Positions 1 to 12,985 are shown, numbered from the stretch's first letter. The stretch: DNA of 64,000 nt from Atrina japonica (GCA_030159075.1 BROG01000025.1:690001-754000); one strand, 5' to 3'. The notes: a model not told the origin generated them from the sequence alone. Made by a program: numbers and translations.

Positions 1-1800
1 ATATCCTTATTATTACTGTTAGTAGAATTAGCAGTATTATTATTATTAAACACGTAGTCTTTTGTGTAATTGTTGTTATCGTCGGTGGTGGTGATTATGT
101 TAATGTTGTCGGTAGCATATTAGTTGTCGATAGTGTTTATTTTATGTCGTGACTTTGTTATCAATGTTTTTGTAGGTGGCGTTTTAGTTGCTGTCTGAAG
201 ATGTTTAGTTGTTATCGGTATCGGTGATTTTATTTATTGTTATCGGCAGTGTTGTTGTTGCTGTCGCTACTGTTTACTTAATGTGGGTGGTGGTGTTTTT
301 GTTACTGTTATAAGTGGTGTTTTTGTTGTTGTCGGTTTTTTATTTCGTTGTTTATGTGAGTAGTGGTGATTTTGTTACTGTTATCTGTGTTTTTGTTGTT
401 GCCGATGGTGTTTTAGTTGTTGCTGTCGGTGGCTTTAAGTTATTGTTGTCAGCGGTGTTTTTGTTGTTACCGGTGGTGTTTAGTTGTTGTCATTATTGGT
501 GATTTTGTTATTTTTATCGGTGCTTTTGTTGTCATTGTTAATGGTTGTGTTTTAGTTTTTGATTTCAGTGGTGCTGATTTTGTTATTGTTATACGTGTTT
601 TTTGTTGTCGGTGGTGTTTTAGTTGTTGTCAGTATTGGTGATTTTGTTATCGATGTTTTTGTTGTTTTGTCGTCACTGATGGTGGTGTTTTAGGTGAAGG
701 CGGTGTTTAACTTGATTTCAGTGGTTCTGTTTTTTAACTGTTGTCGGTGGTGTTTTAGTTGTTGTCAGTAATGGTGATTTTATTATCGATGTTTTTGTTG
801 TTTTTGTCGTTGTTGATGGTGGTGATTTAGGTGCCGGCGGTGTTTAACTTGATTTCAGTGGTTCTGATTTTCTTACTGTTGTCGGTGGTGTTTTAGTTGT
901 TGTAGGTAGTGGTGATACTGTCATTGTTGTTGGTGGTGTTTTAGTTGTTGTCGATAGTGATTACTTGTTGCCGGTTGTGTTTTAGTTGTCGGTAGTGGTG
1001 ATACTGTCTTTGTTGTCGGTGGTGTTTTAGTTGTTGTCGATAGTGATTACTTGTTGCCGGTAGTGTTTAAGTTGTTGTTGGTGGTGTTGATTATGTCTTT
1101 GTTGTCGGTGGTGGTGATACTGTCTTTGTTGTCGGTGGTAGTGATACTATCTTTGTTTTCGGTGGTGTTGATACTGTCATTGTTGTCAGTTGTGATTAAG
1201 TTTATGTTGGTGGTGCTGATTTTGTTATTGTTATTGTCGGTGGTGTTTTAGTTGTTGTCCATAGTGATTACTTGTTGCCGGTAGTGTTTAAGTTGTTGTC
1301 GGTGGTGATGATACTGTCTTTGTGTCGGTGGTGTTGATTCTGTCTTTGTTGTCGGTGGTGTTGATACTGTCTTTGTTGTCGGTGGTGGTGATGCTGTCAT
1401 TGTTGTCGGTGATGTTTTAGTTGTTGTCCATAGTGATTTCTTGTTGCCGATAGTGTTTGAGTTGTTGTCGATAGTGATTACTTGTTGCCGGTAGTGTTTA
1501 AGTTGTTGTCGGTGGTGGTGATACTGTCTTTGTTGTCGGTGGTGGTGATACTGTCTTTGTTGTCGGTGGTGGTGATACTGTCTTTGTTGTCGGTGGTGTT
1601 AATACTGTCATTGTTGTCGATGGTGGTGACACTGTCATGTTGTCAGTTGTGATTATGTTGATGTCGGTTGTGCTGATTTTGTTATCGTTATTGAATGTTT
1701 TTGTTGTTTTTGCCAGTGGTGTTTTAGTTGCTTTTAGTGGTGGTGATTTTATCATCGATGTTTTTGTTGTTCTTTTCAATATTGATGGTGGTGTCATTTT
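1..1800. repeat. G/T-rich degenerate minisatellite
   Basis: The plus strand is almost free of C and A and is built from GTT, GTC and GGT words. The clearest stretch (about 1500-1600) is an exact 27-bp tandem unit containing GATACTGTC and GTCGGTGGTGG. A larger motif containing GATTACTTGTTGCCGG recurs near 958, 1044, 1266 and 1476. The array runs off the left edge. Reading frames inside it are low-complexity by-products. Confidence 0.9.
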
Positions 1801-2433
1801 GGTTCATATACATAATTATTCTTTGTACAACAATCACTGTCATATTGAAATGTTCACAATTCTAAATCAATACACAACAGCAATCTTTTTTGTTTTGTTT
1901 TAAAGACAATCTTACGGATGCACAATTTCCAGAAGCAGCGGAGACCAATCTACGTCAAATTGTAATCAAATTACAAGTCAATTTATACACTTCAAAAATT
2001 ATATATTAGTATCGAGAGCTGTTTCCGAAGATTTACAAATTGGTGTATGCGAGGAAACGATGAGTGGTCGCGTGTCCGACAGGATGTACGGATTTTAAAC
2101 ATTTATGCGTCAAACCATCAAATGTAATTTCACGATTATCAAAAGGCATATACTGCTGACGACAATGTATGTTATGGCATGGTCGAATTACAAGTATTCT
2201 GTAATAAAGATAGCATTAATCACTTTTAATGACTTGCTGTTTTCAGAGCCCACTTCATCACAATGTCTATTGTAAAAAAGGACCTATACAGATCATGCCA
2301 TATCGATTACTTGGCGGATCCTATAATATATAATAGATATTTTCCCGTGACAGAATCGAGGAATTTAAATAACCGAATGTAGTAAGCCTTCTTTTGAATT
2401 CCAAAGAGGGCTTTCTGATATGAAATATATATA
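1801..2433. other. AT-rich spacer, nothing recognised
   Basis: No credible coding, RNA or repeat signal was seen in this stretch. Confidence 0.5.
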
Positions 2434-2513
2434 TAAAAAAAATCTCATATACCAAAGTATAAATCTTTTCGATATCCAGGATATAGGCACAAATCTGGAA
2501 AAAATGGTCAAAC
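2434..2513 (-). mobile_element. Penelope-like element 3'-end fragment
   Basis: About 80 bp match the reverse complement of the terminal part of the 3' UTR of the PLE copy at 38750-39197. Shared words are ATACCAAAGTATAAATC and ATCCAGGATATAG. It is a severely 5'-truncated insertion or remnant. Confidence 0.6.
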
Positions 2514-2613
2514 ATATACTTATATAGTGGTGCAATTTCCTGTGACTGGGATTTTAACCTGGTCGTGTTAGTTAATATTTCGCACTTGAATGGTAGCCCA
2601 TTTTCAATGTTAA

Positions 2614-3144
2614 AGGGTGGTCATTAGCTGTATTTTGTTTTTAAATTATATTTCCTCAGATCGATATACAATAACAAAATAGAAATATAAACAGAAATAA
2701 AAATATTTAAATAAAGTACTATATATTTTGTAAAAATTGCCTGAGAAACCCAATTTGACAATTATTCACGTGTAATTGATTAATTCAACTTTACCGTTTG
2801 TACATGCATACTACACTGACTCTGACCTTCTTGTCACAAAATATATAGAAATTTAAGATTTTTTATGCATAGGCGTTGGAAGCAAATTGAAAGTGGGGGG
2901 GGGCTAAACCAACTTAAAACACACACACGCCAGAAACTTCAGGGAGCTAAGCCCCAATTTTCAACACTTATGTCTATCTTTGCAAAAAAAGTGGGGGGGG
3001 GGCTAAGCCCCCCCCCCTTAGCCCCCCGGTTCCGACGCCTATGTGATGCATGTATATAGCTCTTATTTGTTATTGTACAGCAATTGCAAGAAGTAAAAAT
3101 AGAAAAATCGAAATAGTTTTGTTTGTCTACACAGTTAATGCCCC
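2614..3144. mobile_element. TTAA-flanked MITE, copy A (interrupted)
   Basis: TTAA lies immediately outside both ends (2610-2613 and 3145-3148). The ends are inverted: left AGGGTGGTCATTAGCTGT, right complement GGGGCATTAACTGTG. Internal sequence matches 35799-36155 and 58029-58380, for example ATTGCCTGAGAAACCCA and CACAAAATATATAG. A 176-bp palindromic element sits inside; without it this copy is about 355 bp, close to the other two (357 and 352). TTAA targets are typical of piggyBac-type transposases. It has no coding capacity. Confidence 0.75.
2868..3043. mobile_element. GC-rich palindromic element nested in MITE copy A
   Basis: The ends are inverted: left CATAGGCGTTGGAA, right TTCCGACGCCTATG. 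The interior carries long G runs and a C run that fold back near 2990-3027. ATGCAT occurs just outside on both sides (2865-2870 and 3046-3051, with slight overlap or spacing), but the target duplication is not clean. The other MITE copies lack this insert, which supports a mobile origin. Confidence 0.65.
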
Positions 3145-3445
3145 TTAAAACTTCATAAATATGAAATACTCTCAGTAGATATTCTTGTAGTAAACAAATT
3201 TCATTGAGTATCCATGTTTACGAATTGCCACCTTTTCTTGCCTTTCATAGTTATCTATTAAAGTATTTTAGAAGATTCTGCCTTTTTATTTATTTATTTT
3301 TTTCGTTGGCTTTTTGTCTTCTTTAAACGTAATTTTGCGCAATCATTCCTATACACACATTTCTGTTTGTTTCCAGATTGTTGTTTCTTTTTCGACCAAT
3401 GCTGTTTCGAGCGTTCTGTGGTGTTATATTGCATTCTTCAATGTG

Positions 3446-3611
3446 TACAGTTGAACACTGCTACATTGAAACCTCCAATATGTTTAAAATTATTTCGATT
3501 CCTTACAAATTACTTCTTTTCTATTATAACCCAGCTATATTGAAAACCCTGCTTATTTGAAAGAAAAAAATTACTCCCCTTAGATTTCAATATATCCGGG
3601 TTTGACTATAT
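3446..3611. mobile_element. mariner-like MITE with TA flanks
   Basis: It starts TACAGTTGAACACTG and ends GGGTTTGACTATA, roughly inverted and bounded by TA. The right half matches, in opposite orientation, the sequence near 15783-15875 (words GGGTTATAAT and TTTCAAATAA). It is non-coding. Confidence 0.5.
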
Positions 3612-4350
<739 letters not shown>

Positions 4351-4820
4351 AGAGCTTCGGATTGGACAGAGGAGAATCGACGATGTTATGGCAGTCGCCA
4401 GCTCGGATACGTGTGTTTTCTCATTGTACACCGATTCTTCTTACAGTAGCGCCCATCACACTAAAATCAAAGCCAACAAGAGATCTTAATATAAAGTGCA
4501 TAACTTGTTGGTTAAATGTTGGAGAATGGATTAAATTTACAACATATCACGGCGAGCTAGAACGTACAGACACACCTGAATCAAACAAACGCGTTTCCTA
4601 CTTGAAATTCTATTTACTATGGACAGAGACAGGGAAGTAATATTCCTTTTTCGCCTGATTATATCACCCAGGTGATACGGTTTGCCAGGGTTTGTTAAGA
4701 ATATGATCATTTCATATACAAAGAAACAGAACTGACTGATAAGTCACAAAAAGTGTAGGAATCTTAATTAATGTCAACATTTTACAAATTTTATACATTA
4801 ATAAATATAAAATATAAATA
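4351..4820. other. spacer, nothing recognised
   Basis: No supportable feature was seen. Confidence 0.5.
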
Positions 4821-4974
4821 CCTGAGGACCGTTTTACGAAACGTCCTAAGTCCTAAATCCTACGTTGTAGTCCTAACAACCATGGCAATGCATCGCTGAT
4901 TGGTCAGTCTCATGACAATTAGGACTAAGACTTAGTATTTAGGACTGACGACCTTTCGTAAAACGGGCCCCTGG
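4821..4974. mobile_element. foldback MITE (CCCGTTTTACGAAA family), copy 1
   Basis: A near-complete palindrome. The left arm contains CCGTTTTACGAAACGTCC and TAAGTCCTAAATCC; the right arm carries the complements ATTTAGGACT and CGTAAAACGGGCCCC. It matches a second copy at 60939-61090. No clean target duplication is visible here. Confidence 0.75.
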
Positions 4975-5221
4975 TTCGTAGTTAATTACTATGTATCACG
5001 AACTGAAATGTTGAGTTACCTGTTCGACCTGTTCGATTCAACAAGTAGTGTTTTTCTTTTCTTTTGTTTTTTAATGTTCGATTGACTGTTAGCTGAGAGC
5101 AGGTGAGACTGGGACGGGGGATGCAACTCTTCAATAGCACCTACCACCTGGTTTTCAGCTATGTGTTCACTATATTTTACTCTGTCTCAGTAGCCTCCTG
5201 ACGGTCCACTGAAATATTGCA

Positions 5222-5400
5222 ATCTGTTGTTGAAACGTCTATACATAATTTGACGAGGTATTATTCATGGATTGTTATGCACTTGACTCATTGGGGTAGT
5301 AACCGGTCGACAGGGGATTTTTATACCCCAAGGTACCTGGTCCCAACTCTGGATTTTTCAAAGGTTCGTGACTGGTCAGCGTTCATTATATATGTAAAGT
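5222..5400 (+). mobile_element. Penelope-like element 3' UTR fragment
   Basis: Diverged similarity to the 3' UTR at 38970-39150: TTGTTGAAACGTCTATAC, then TGACGAGG, then ACCGGTCGACAGGGGAT, in the same order and orientation. The terminal ATACTTTGG part is not obvious. Confidence 0.6.
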
Positions 5401-5635
5401 ATCTTCAGAACATTATGACGGTTAATACCTTGGCATGTGTAATTTCCATATATTTAGCACGTACTTTAAATTTGAATTTCAATGCAGTTGCTATTGTCAT
5501 CTAGCTAACTCAAATAGATAAGAAATCAGTTTTGATAAATTTAGAATTTTCGATTTCGTAGTTAATCAATAATAAAGTTATGATTTTGGCATTCAAATCG
5601 AAATTAGTCGTTTTTAAAATAGAAGTTAGATTGCA

Positions 5636-5700
5636 ATGTTTTAATATTAAAATCTCAGATACCAAAGTATTAATCTTCAGGATGTCCGGGATATATATAA
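5636..5700 (-). mobile_element. Penelope-like element 3'-terminal scrap
   Basis: About 65 bp resemble the reverse complement of the PLE terminus (CTCAGATACCAAAGTATTAA, then GGATGTCCGGGATAT). Confidence 0.55.
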
Positions 5701-5726
5701 GTGAAAGTCCAAACGCAAAGAAATTA

Positions 5727-6255
5727 AATATAAAAATACAAAATGCCACACCACAAAACAGTTTTAAGTTTTATTAACTTACAGTTCTCAGTCACTAAAA
5801 CAAAGAGTAGCTCTACACAAAAGCAATATAAAGTTATCACATAATCGTAATTTATTCGTTTCTAAACATATATTTCAGCGTAGTAAAGGGAATTTCAAAA
5901 TCATGCCAATATATCAAACAGATGACTATTCGAATATTACACTCAAACAGCAATATTTTATTGATAAATTCAAACCATTACTTAACAGAACCTAAGCCAC
6001 ACATTTCATATAATCTTATGCAAAGGAGTGACCTTCTTATCAGATTAACTAATTTGTTTTTTCTTTGCATTAAGCTTCCTACATTGGTGTTATCTTATCC
6101 TTCTTAAATATGTATTTACTTTACCGATATGAGATTCATGATTTTGTTGATGACCATTACCTGATGAGCGTTTGTAACGCAAAACACGTGTCGCAATGTC
6201 AGTTAATAAAACTTAAAACTGTTTTGTGGTGTGGCATCCTGTATTTTTATATATT
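5727..6255. mobile_element. element with 58-bp terminal inverted repeats
   Basis: The left arm (5727-5784) and right arm (6197-6255) are inverted copies differing at about four positions; both contain GCCACACCACAAAACAG or its complement. Similarity stops just outside the arms. The 412-bp interior has no convincing reading frame. It looks like a non-autonomous DNA transposon of undetermined superfamily. Confidence 0.7.
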
Positions 6256-6721
6256 ATTTATATGGCATTGGTGCCAAATATGTGATTCACATTACACCAT
6301 ATTGCATGTAATTCATATGTCTTTATATATAACTTTGATTTTATGTTTATGACATTTATTACCACTGGGTCATTGCTTCTTTTGGTTGACCATCTGAGTC
6401 CCTAGGAGTATACATAAACATAGTGCCTGGTATTTCAGTATCAGCTGATCATTTCATACTGAAGTAATACTTCGAATAGAAAGCACCATGTAAATTCTAA
6501 ACTACTCAAAAGGTAAATAGTCATCTTTTAACAGTGGCTAATCTTACTAGATAGATTTAGGAATACATTTAAGTAAATGTTTTGGCGTTGTGTTATACCA
6601 ATATTTGTTCCTCCTTGTAACTCTACATCTATTTCAAATTTTTGCCCAATTGATGAAGTCTTAATAACAGAAAACATCATTTGTTTTGACTTTTTAATAT
6701 GCAAAAATATAACTTCGGTAT
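6256..6721. other. spacer, nothing recognised
   Basis: No feature supported. Confidence 0.5.
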
Positions 6722-6895
6722 AATATAAAGCACTGATACCAAAGTATTAAACCTCAGGTGGTCCTATGGACACTATACAACATTGGATAAACACGAACAT
6801 CTAGAATATCTAGGAGTGGGATCAGGTGTCATGGACGAGCAAACATCCACTGTCAGCTGGTCACACTCACTGCGGATTCACGGTCAAATTCAAAC
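6722..6895 (-). mobile_element. Penelope-like element 3' UTR fragment
   Basis: In order from the left: GATACCAAAGTATTAA, GATAAACACGAAC, GTGGGATCAGGTGTCATGG and TCACACTCACTGCGG. This is the reverse complement of the family 3' UTR, truncated at its 5' side (right). Confidence 0.7.
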
Positions 6896-8191
6896 CCCGT
6901 TGTTGAACTCTATTGTTCAGCTATTTGGAAACAAAGATTGTTGAACTATTTTTTCTATATCTCCATTTGCTCTGCGGTAAAAAGCAATTATTGCAAATGC
7001 TTTAACATGGCTCCTTAAATCCCGACGTGTTAATAAGTATTGCGAAATAAAATGGATGAATAAACAGAAAATAGATTCCGAACGATTATTCGAAAACTTA
7101 ACAGAGGCTGTAAAGGAAGCTATATAATAAAAAATAAATAAATAAGTAAATTAAATAATTTTAATGGATGGAAGACTATATTTCGTTGCCATTGTTATGC
7201 AGAGATAAAGCTTTTAACATGCAAAAATTCTTCTATGTCTGACATGTTGTATTAAATAGCTTGAGTACAACAAGGTCAGTTCGGCTTGGTACTCACTGGG
7301 AATACAACAGCAAACTGGTGAAATAGATTATCACTTCAAGGCAAACCGTTACATACCTTCTGTTCTCTTCAAGCTAACGTAACATGCATTAAGCAAATCA
7401 GCCACGTTTATAATTGTTAGGAATAAAAATCGATAAAAAAGAGACACTAGAATGCTCTTGGTAAGATTTACAAGTAATTACCCAACATAATAGTAGGCGT
7501 TGATAGTTTCCTGTTTTGGCACCACAATTTCCAAGGATGATTGCAGACTATTTCTATGTACAAATGATGTGCTTTGAAATAATGTTATTTTGAAAATTTA
7601 TTGAAATATGACAAGAGCAGATTTAAAATATGCATTTTTATTATATACATACCATAATTCCGACTCTTTTTTTTACTTCTGTTGATTTCACAGAATGTAA
7701 TCAGACTTTTGGATTATCACTAGCTGGTTTTCTGAATCCATATCACCCCACTGTGAAACTGATGACGTAGTACACAGAACACAAGGTTTTCTTTTTTGCG
7801 TTGACTACTTTTCCAATAGATATGTTCCGTGAGAGCATTTTGTTTAAAAAAAGAAAGATGTATGATTATTTCCAAATACATTTATTAGTTTTGTTATAAG
7901 TTTATTAATATAACAATAACTTGATCCAGACAACCCGATCTCGCCTCGTTTACACGCAGATCTCCATATCATACACGACGTTTCAAGTCTCGTTAAATCG
8001 AATCAAGACACATTATAAATAATAACTATGTACTTACTAACATTAAAGCGACCGATCGGTAAATCCAGTGGGTAACTCAGTATTATAAAAACAGAAGGAG
8101 TGTACTGATTCAAGAAGAGCTTTATTTATTTATTTTGTTTTTATTATTATCATTTTGTCAATGTTTTGTATATCTACCATTTTAATGATAT
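6896..8191. other. AT-rich spacer, nothing recognised
   Basis: About 1.3 kb with no credible exon, RNA gene or repeat. Confidence 0.5.
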
Positions 8192-8680
8192 AAAACATAG
8201 ATACAAAAGTATCAACCGTCAGGTGATTCAAACGATATTATACAAATTAGGGGTATATTTGTCAAACACCGTGCACGGACCTTTGGAAGATTTAGGAATG
8301 GGATCAGGTACACCATGAACTAGTAAGCATCGCCTGCCGACCGATCATACCAACCGTGAGTCCTCAAACTTAGAAAATAGATAAGGAATAAATCCTGTTC
8401 ACTATCGGTGTACAACAATTACATTTGAACAGGCAATTGAATTTTTCTTATACAGTAACATAGTAATTGCAAACAAGGTCATTATACCGACCGTAAGATT
8501 TACGAAATACTGACAATGAACGCATTTCCTGGTATTCTCATGACAGCAACTTATCAGTAAGCAGTTTACCTCTCTGCACGAAATGTTCTTATACTGAACA
8601 AATCTTGCATATCGAATCATCTACGATATCTGAACACTTTATCCAGACGAAAAAGGGATATTACTACTTTAAAGGACATC
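8192..8680 (-). pseudogene. 5'-truncated Penelope-like element (RT C-terminal tail + 3' UTR)
   Basis: On the minus strand the right part (8680-8402) matches the coding tail of the PLE at 46755-48620 and 38750-38965. It encodes MIRYAR followed by a frame-shifted tail that still aligns at DNA level (ACGGTCGGTATAATGACC). The left part (8372-8192) is the family 3' UTR (GGGATCAGGTACACCATG, ATACAAAAGTATCAACC). Order and orientation fit a single insertion that lost its 5' end, as expected for target-primed reverse transcription. It has no function. Confidence 0.75.
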
Positions 8681-8900
8681 AGTGGTCGAATGATTAGAGC
8701 TTCGCGCTTTGAACCATGATGTCTCCCACTTTAAGTCAGGGTGGATTCGAGTCCCGCTGGAGCATTTATTGAATTTGTGAGAAAGTTTGCCATTTTACTT
8801 GCTAAAGACCGATGTCTCTTCCCGGCAACATCGTAACAGAATATCATCCTCCATCTTTAAACATTGACTGGCACCATATAACTGTAAATTGTTGCATTTT
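8681..8900 (+). mobile_element. tRNA-derived SINE, family A
   Basis: The head resembles a tRNA: GATTAGAGC near the A-box position and a B-box-like GGATTCGAGTCCC. The body shares TGTGAGAAAGTTTG and a CTCTTCCC..GCAACAT segment with 13838-14060 and 45529-45765. Confidence 0.7.
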
Positions 8901-9089
8901 GCGTAAAATACTGTTAAAACAAACAAACAAAAAACTGCTTAAATGTAGAAGGTTGACGATAGCCAAAAACATCACGTTTATTCGTTTACCTATGTTAATT
9001 TTCCATTTGTGTTTCTAGTAAGTAATTGCATTAACATTAGAACGGTAATATACGCATTTCTAGAAGCATTGAAAATTTATAGTTCAGTC

Positions 9090-9364
9090 TGTTTGTTATT
9101 TATTGGTTTAACGTCCAAGTCAAGAATCTTTCACTCCTATGAAGACGTCACCTATTGCCGATGAAGGGCTTCAAATTTTGGCCTAGGCTCGGCACTTTCG
9201 ACCATTGATCAGTGAGGGTTTTTAACGAGCCGACACCTACTGTGACACGGACCTCGGTTTTTACTGTCTATCCGAAGGACAGGAAACAACCTGCCGCCGG
9301 CTGGACTCGAAGTCACGACCTCACGATCAAGAGTCGCGCACGCTGTCGACTGAGCCAGGTCGGC
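9090..9364 (-). mobile_element. tRNA-derived SINE, family B
   Basis: Close match to 34467-34748 over its full length. On the minus strand a tRNA-like head (GCTCAGTCGACAGCG region, then GACTTCGAGTCC) is followed by a conserved body and an end at GGACGTTAAAC. The architecture resembles known molluscan tRNA SINEs; I did not identify the named family. Confidence 0.8.
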
Positions 9365-9619
9365 TATATAGTTCAGTCAGAATAATGCTAACATGATGAG
9401 AATCCTAATTCAAATGTTCGTACTTTTCGCAGAAACTTGCTCAGGGTCTAATAACTCAATGGGCCGATGCTTGATAACCAAGCTGGCGATTAAAATTACA
9501 GAAATGATGACAGATATATTTTTAATCTTAAAATGACATAAAGTGGAAATTATCAATAATTTGCTTAATATTTACAAATAGAGTTTACGTGTAACTGTTG
9601 TTTAACTGTTAGGTTTTAA

Positions 9620-10348
9620 GCAATAATAACAACAATAATAGCAACAATAACAGCAACAATAACAACAATAACATCAACAATAAGAACAATAGCAATAACA
9701 ATAACAACAACAGCAATGAAAACAATAGCAACAACAATAGTAGCAACAATAACAATAACAGTAAAATAACAACAATAACAGCAACTATAGCAACAACAAT
9801 AAAAATAACAATAACAACAGCAATAACAGCAACAATAACAATAATAACAGCAACAATAATAATAATAGCAACAACAATAACAGCAACAATACAACAACAA
9901 TAATAATAACAGGAACAATAACTGCAGCAACAATAACTATAGCAACAATTATAAAAGTAACAATAACAACAATAACAACAACAACAACAGTAGCAATAAC
10001 AGCAAAAATTACAATAATAGCAACAACAATAACAGAAACAATAGCAACAATGACAACAATAACAGCAACTATAATCAGCAATAAAAGTAACAATAACAAC
10101 AATGATAACAGAAATAATAACAACAATAACAGAAACAATAACAAAAACAATAACAGCAACAATAACAACAAAAATAACAACAATAAGAGCAACAAAAACA
10201 GCAACTATAGAATCAACAATAAAAGTAACAATAGCAACAATGATAACAGAAACAATAACAACAACAATAACAGAAACAATAAAACCAACAATAACAACAA
10301 CAATTACAGCAACAATAACAACAATAACAGCAACGATAATAACAACGC
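9620..10348. repeat. degenerate (CAA/TAA)n tract
   Basis: About 730 bp of AAC, AAT and CAG triplets, nearly free of G and T beyond TAA/CAG words. The Asn-rich, Thr-rich and Leu-rich frames are by-products. Confidence 0.95.
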
Positions 10349-10951
<603 letters not shown>

Positions 10952-11445
10952 CACTAAACAGTTCTAGAAATCACTAGATAAGAACAATCAAGAAAATGGT
11001 CTTTCTAGAAGATTCGGGAGACCCCTATGGCTAAAAATAGTAACATAATGACAGAGTTACAATGTCCTTGAACAAATCCAGATGCACTAAGTTCAACAAG
11101 TACAAATAATTGTAAACAAGCACCTATTAACCCTCATTACAATACAATTAATTCTAATGATTATGTTGACGGTAAATAAATTTAATTTAAACAGACTAAT
11201 TTAGCTTTAGGTTTTAAACAATGCCCATAAGTGTATGATCTAAAACTGCAATTAAAGTGAAATGGTGGCAGTCACTATAACATGGATTTACTAAAACTAG
11301 TTGTCAATGATGATATCCACGAACAGCTGAATACATACCAGTGTTTTCTAATTTCCTTGTACCTATGATTTAAAAACAGAGTTAATCTAAAATAGTTTTA
11401 CGCAAATAATCTAAAGCTGATGGAAAAATAGATATAGAAAGAGGA
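10952..11445. other. spacer, nothing recognised
   Basis: No feature supported. Confidence 0.5.
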
Positions 11446-11690
11446 TATTTAACAATAGTTTTTGAATAGCATGTTTATAATATCGAGTGAGGCAGGATAA
11501 TATATATTTAACACGAGTGCGTAGACCGAATGATAAATATATATTCTCCTGTCTTTGTAAGATTGTCAAATATTCTATTTATTACATTTTCCGGTTAAAT
11601 TTCGTTAGGCCATAGATTTTCCAGATGTTCTGTACATGTAGCTAGTTTACGGCTTGTGAAATGTAAACAAACCACGTTTTGACACAGAAC
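11446..11690. repeat. dispersed repeat X, copy 1
   Basis: Similar to 18268-18510: GGATATTTAACAAT, ATATATTCTCCT, TGTCAAATATTC, TTTATTACATTTTCC and TGTAAACAAACCAC occur in the same order. Within each copy the first part is also a rough inverted repeat around an AT-rich centre. Superfamily unknown. Confidence 0.6.
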
Positions 11691-11925
11691 AAGTCTGTGT
11701 GGAGCCCTTTTGTTTAGCTCCGATAAGGCGTTATAAATAGCTCACACGAAAATCCCTTCTTGATAAGTCATATCTACAGTATGTGTTCAAAAATTTTTAC
11801 CACGGCATCACCATTTATTGGCATTTGTAGGTAAATGTAATAAGTTTATAATCAAATAATGAATTAAAAATTATCGATACATTATAGATGGGATTAATTA
11901 ATCGGATTTTCATTAGTGGCCTGGC

Positions 11926-12002
11926 ACTGTATTTTGATTGGCTTAACGAGAAATGTCACAGTTTACGTTGCTATCTTTCATTAAGCCAATCAAAATACAG
12001 TA
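11926..12002. repeat. 77-bp palindrome
   Basis: Arms of about 26 bp are inverted with one or two mismatches (ACTGTATTTTGATTGGCTTA and its complement) around a 25-bp loop. A related ATTTTGATTGGCT occurs at 18857, also downstream of a repeat X copy, so this may be one end of the same element. Confidence 0.7.
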
Positions 12003-12240
12003 AAGTCAATGAAAAATAACTGAAAAATAAAACTTTTATTTAATTGATAAATTTAATAAAAAATTTAATAATATATTTAACATGTAATCCCTGTGGTAAC
12101 CGAAGTCACCAAATATACTCATAACTCAAGCTAACATTTTAGGTTTTAGAGATAAAAACACTTGCAATTGGACATTTGTGTATTTTTATAACATACAATT
12201 TTAAATTTAAATAAAAAGAATCAATTCATCTGATGAAAAC

Positions 12241-12362
<122 letters not shown>

Positions 12363-12850
12363 GTTCTAGTACATACTCAAATCTTTAGCATCATGCGCAA
12401 GGTGTTTTTCCACTTTTTATAAAAAAAATCATAAATTTGAGCTAATGTTTTATGTTTTATGTGAATGTAAAACGAATACAATCTATTTCATAACCAGTTA
12501 CACCCATACGGTTTAGAACGAAATATATTGTCAAAACATTGAAACTAAAGATGAGCTTGAGTACTGAGTAAATTTGGTGTCTTCGGGCTTAGGTGTCATT
12601 ATCCCGAAGAAAGGGATTATATTCGCCGTACTTTAAATCAGACATATGATTTGTGAAGGTCAAGCAATATTGTAAACATAACATAAAAATTATAGGTTTG
12701 CATAAAAAGGACAAAACTAATGTTCGAGATAATCACTTTTCTGTCAAAAAGAACATTATCTGCGCTCGATTTGCAAATACATTTATCAAAGTTCTGATAC
12801 GGAAATGACGTAAATATATAAACAATCACAGATAAATAACAGTTGAATGA
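12363..12850. other. spacer, nothing recognised
   Basis: No feature supported. Confidence 0.5.
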
Positions 12851-12981
12851 AACGCCAGAAGCTTTTTGCACCAATTATTTCCTGTTGGAATGATAGCGTT
12901 AGTGTATGAATACTGTACTTCGAATCACAAGACTCCAGAAGCCTTTTTGTACAAATTATTTCGTGTCGAAGTGACGTAATT
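12851..12981. repeat. diverged tandem duplication, about 78-bp period
   Basis: 12851-12901 and 12929-12981 share CCAGAAGC(C)TTTTTG, CAAATTATTTC and the following bases with scattered changes. Confidence 0.7.
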
Positions 12982-12985
12982 ATCG

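Noticed and set aside
6168..6200. Hammerhead-ribozyme-like CTGATGA followed by a short stem (GCGTT/AACGC)
   Set aside because: The conserved GAAA after the stem reads AAAA, and neither a matching third helix nor paired outer strands around a cleavage site could be found. PLEs can carry such ribozymes, but this site is not in a PLE.
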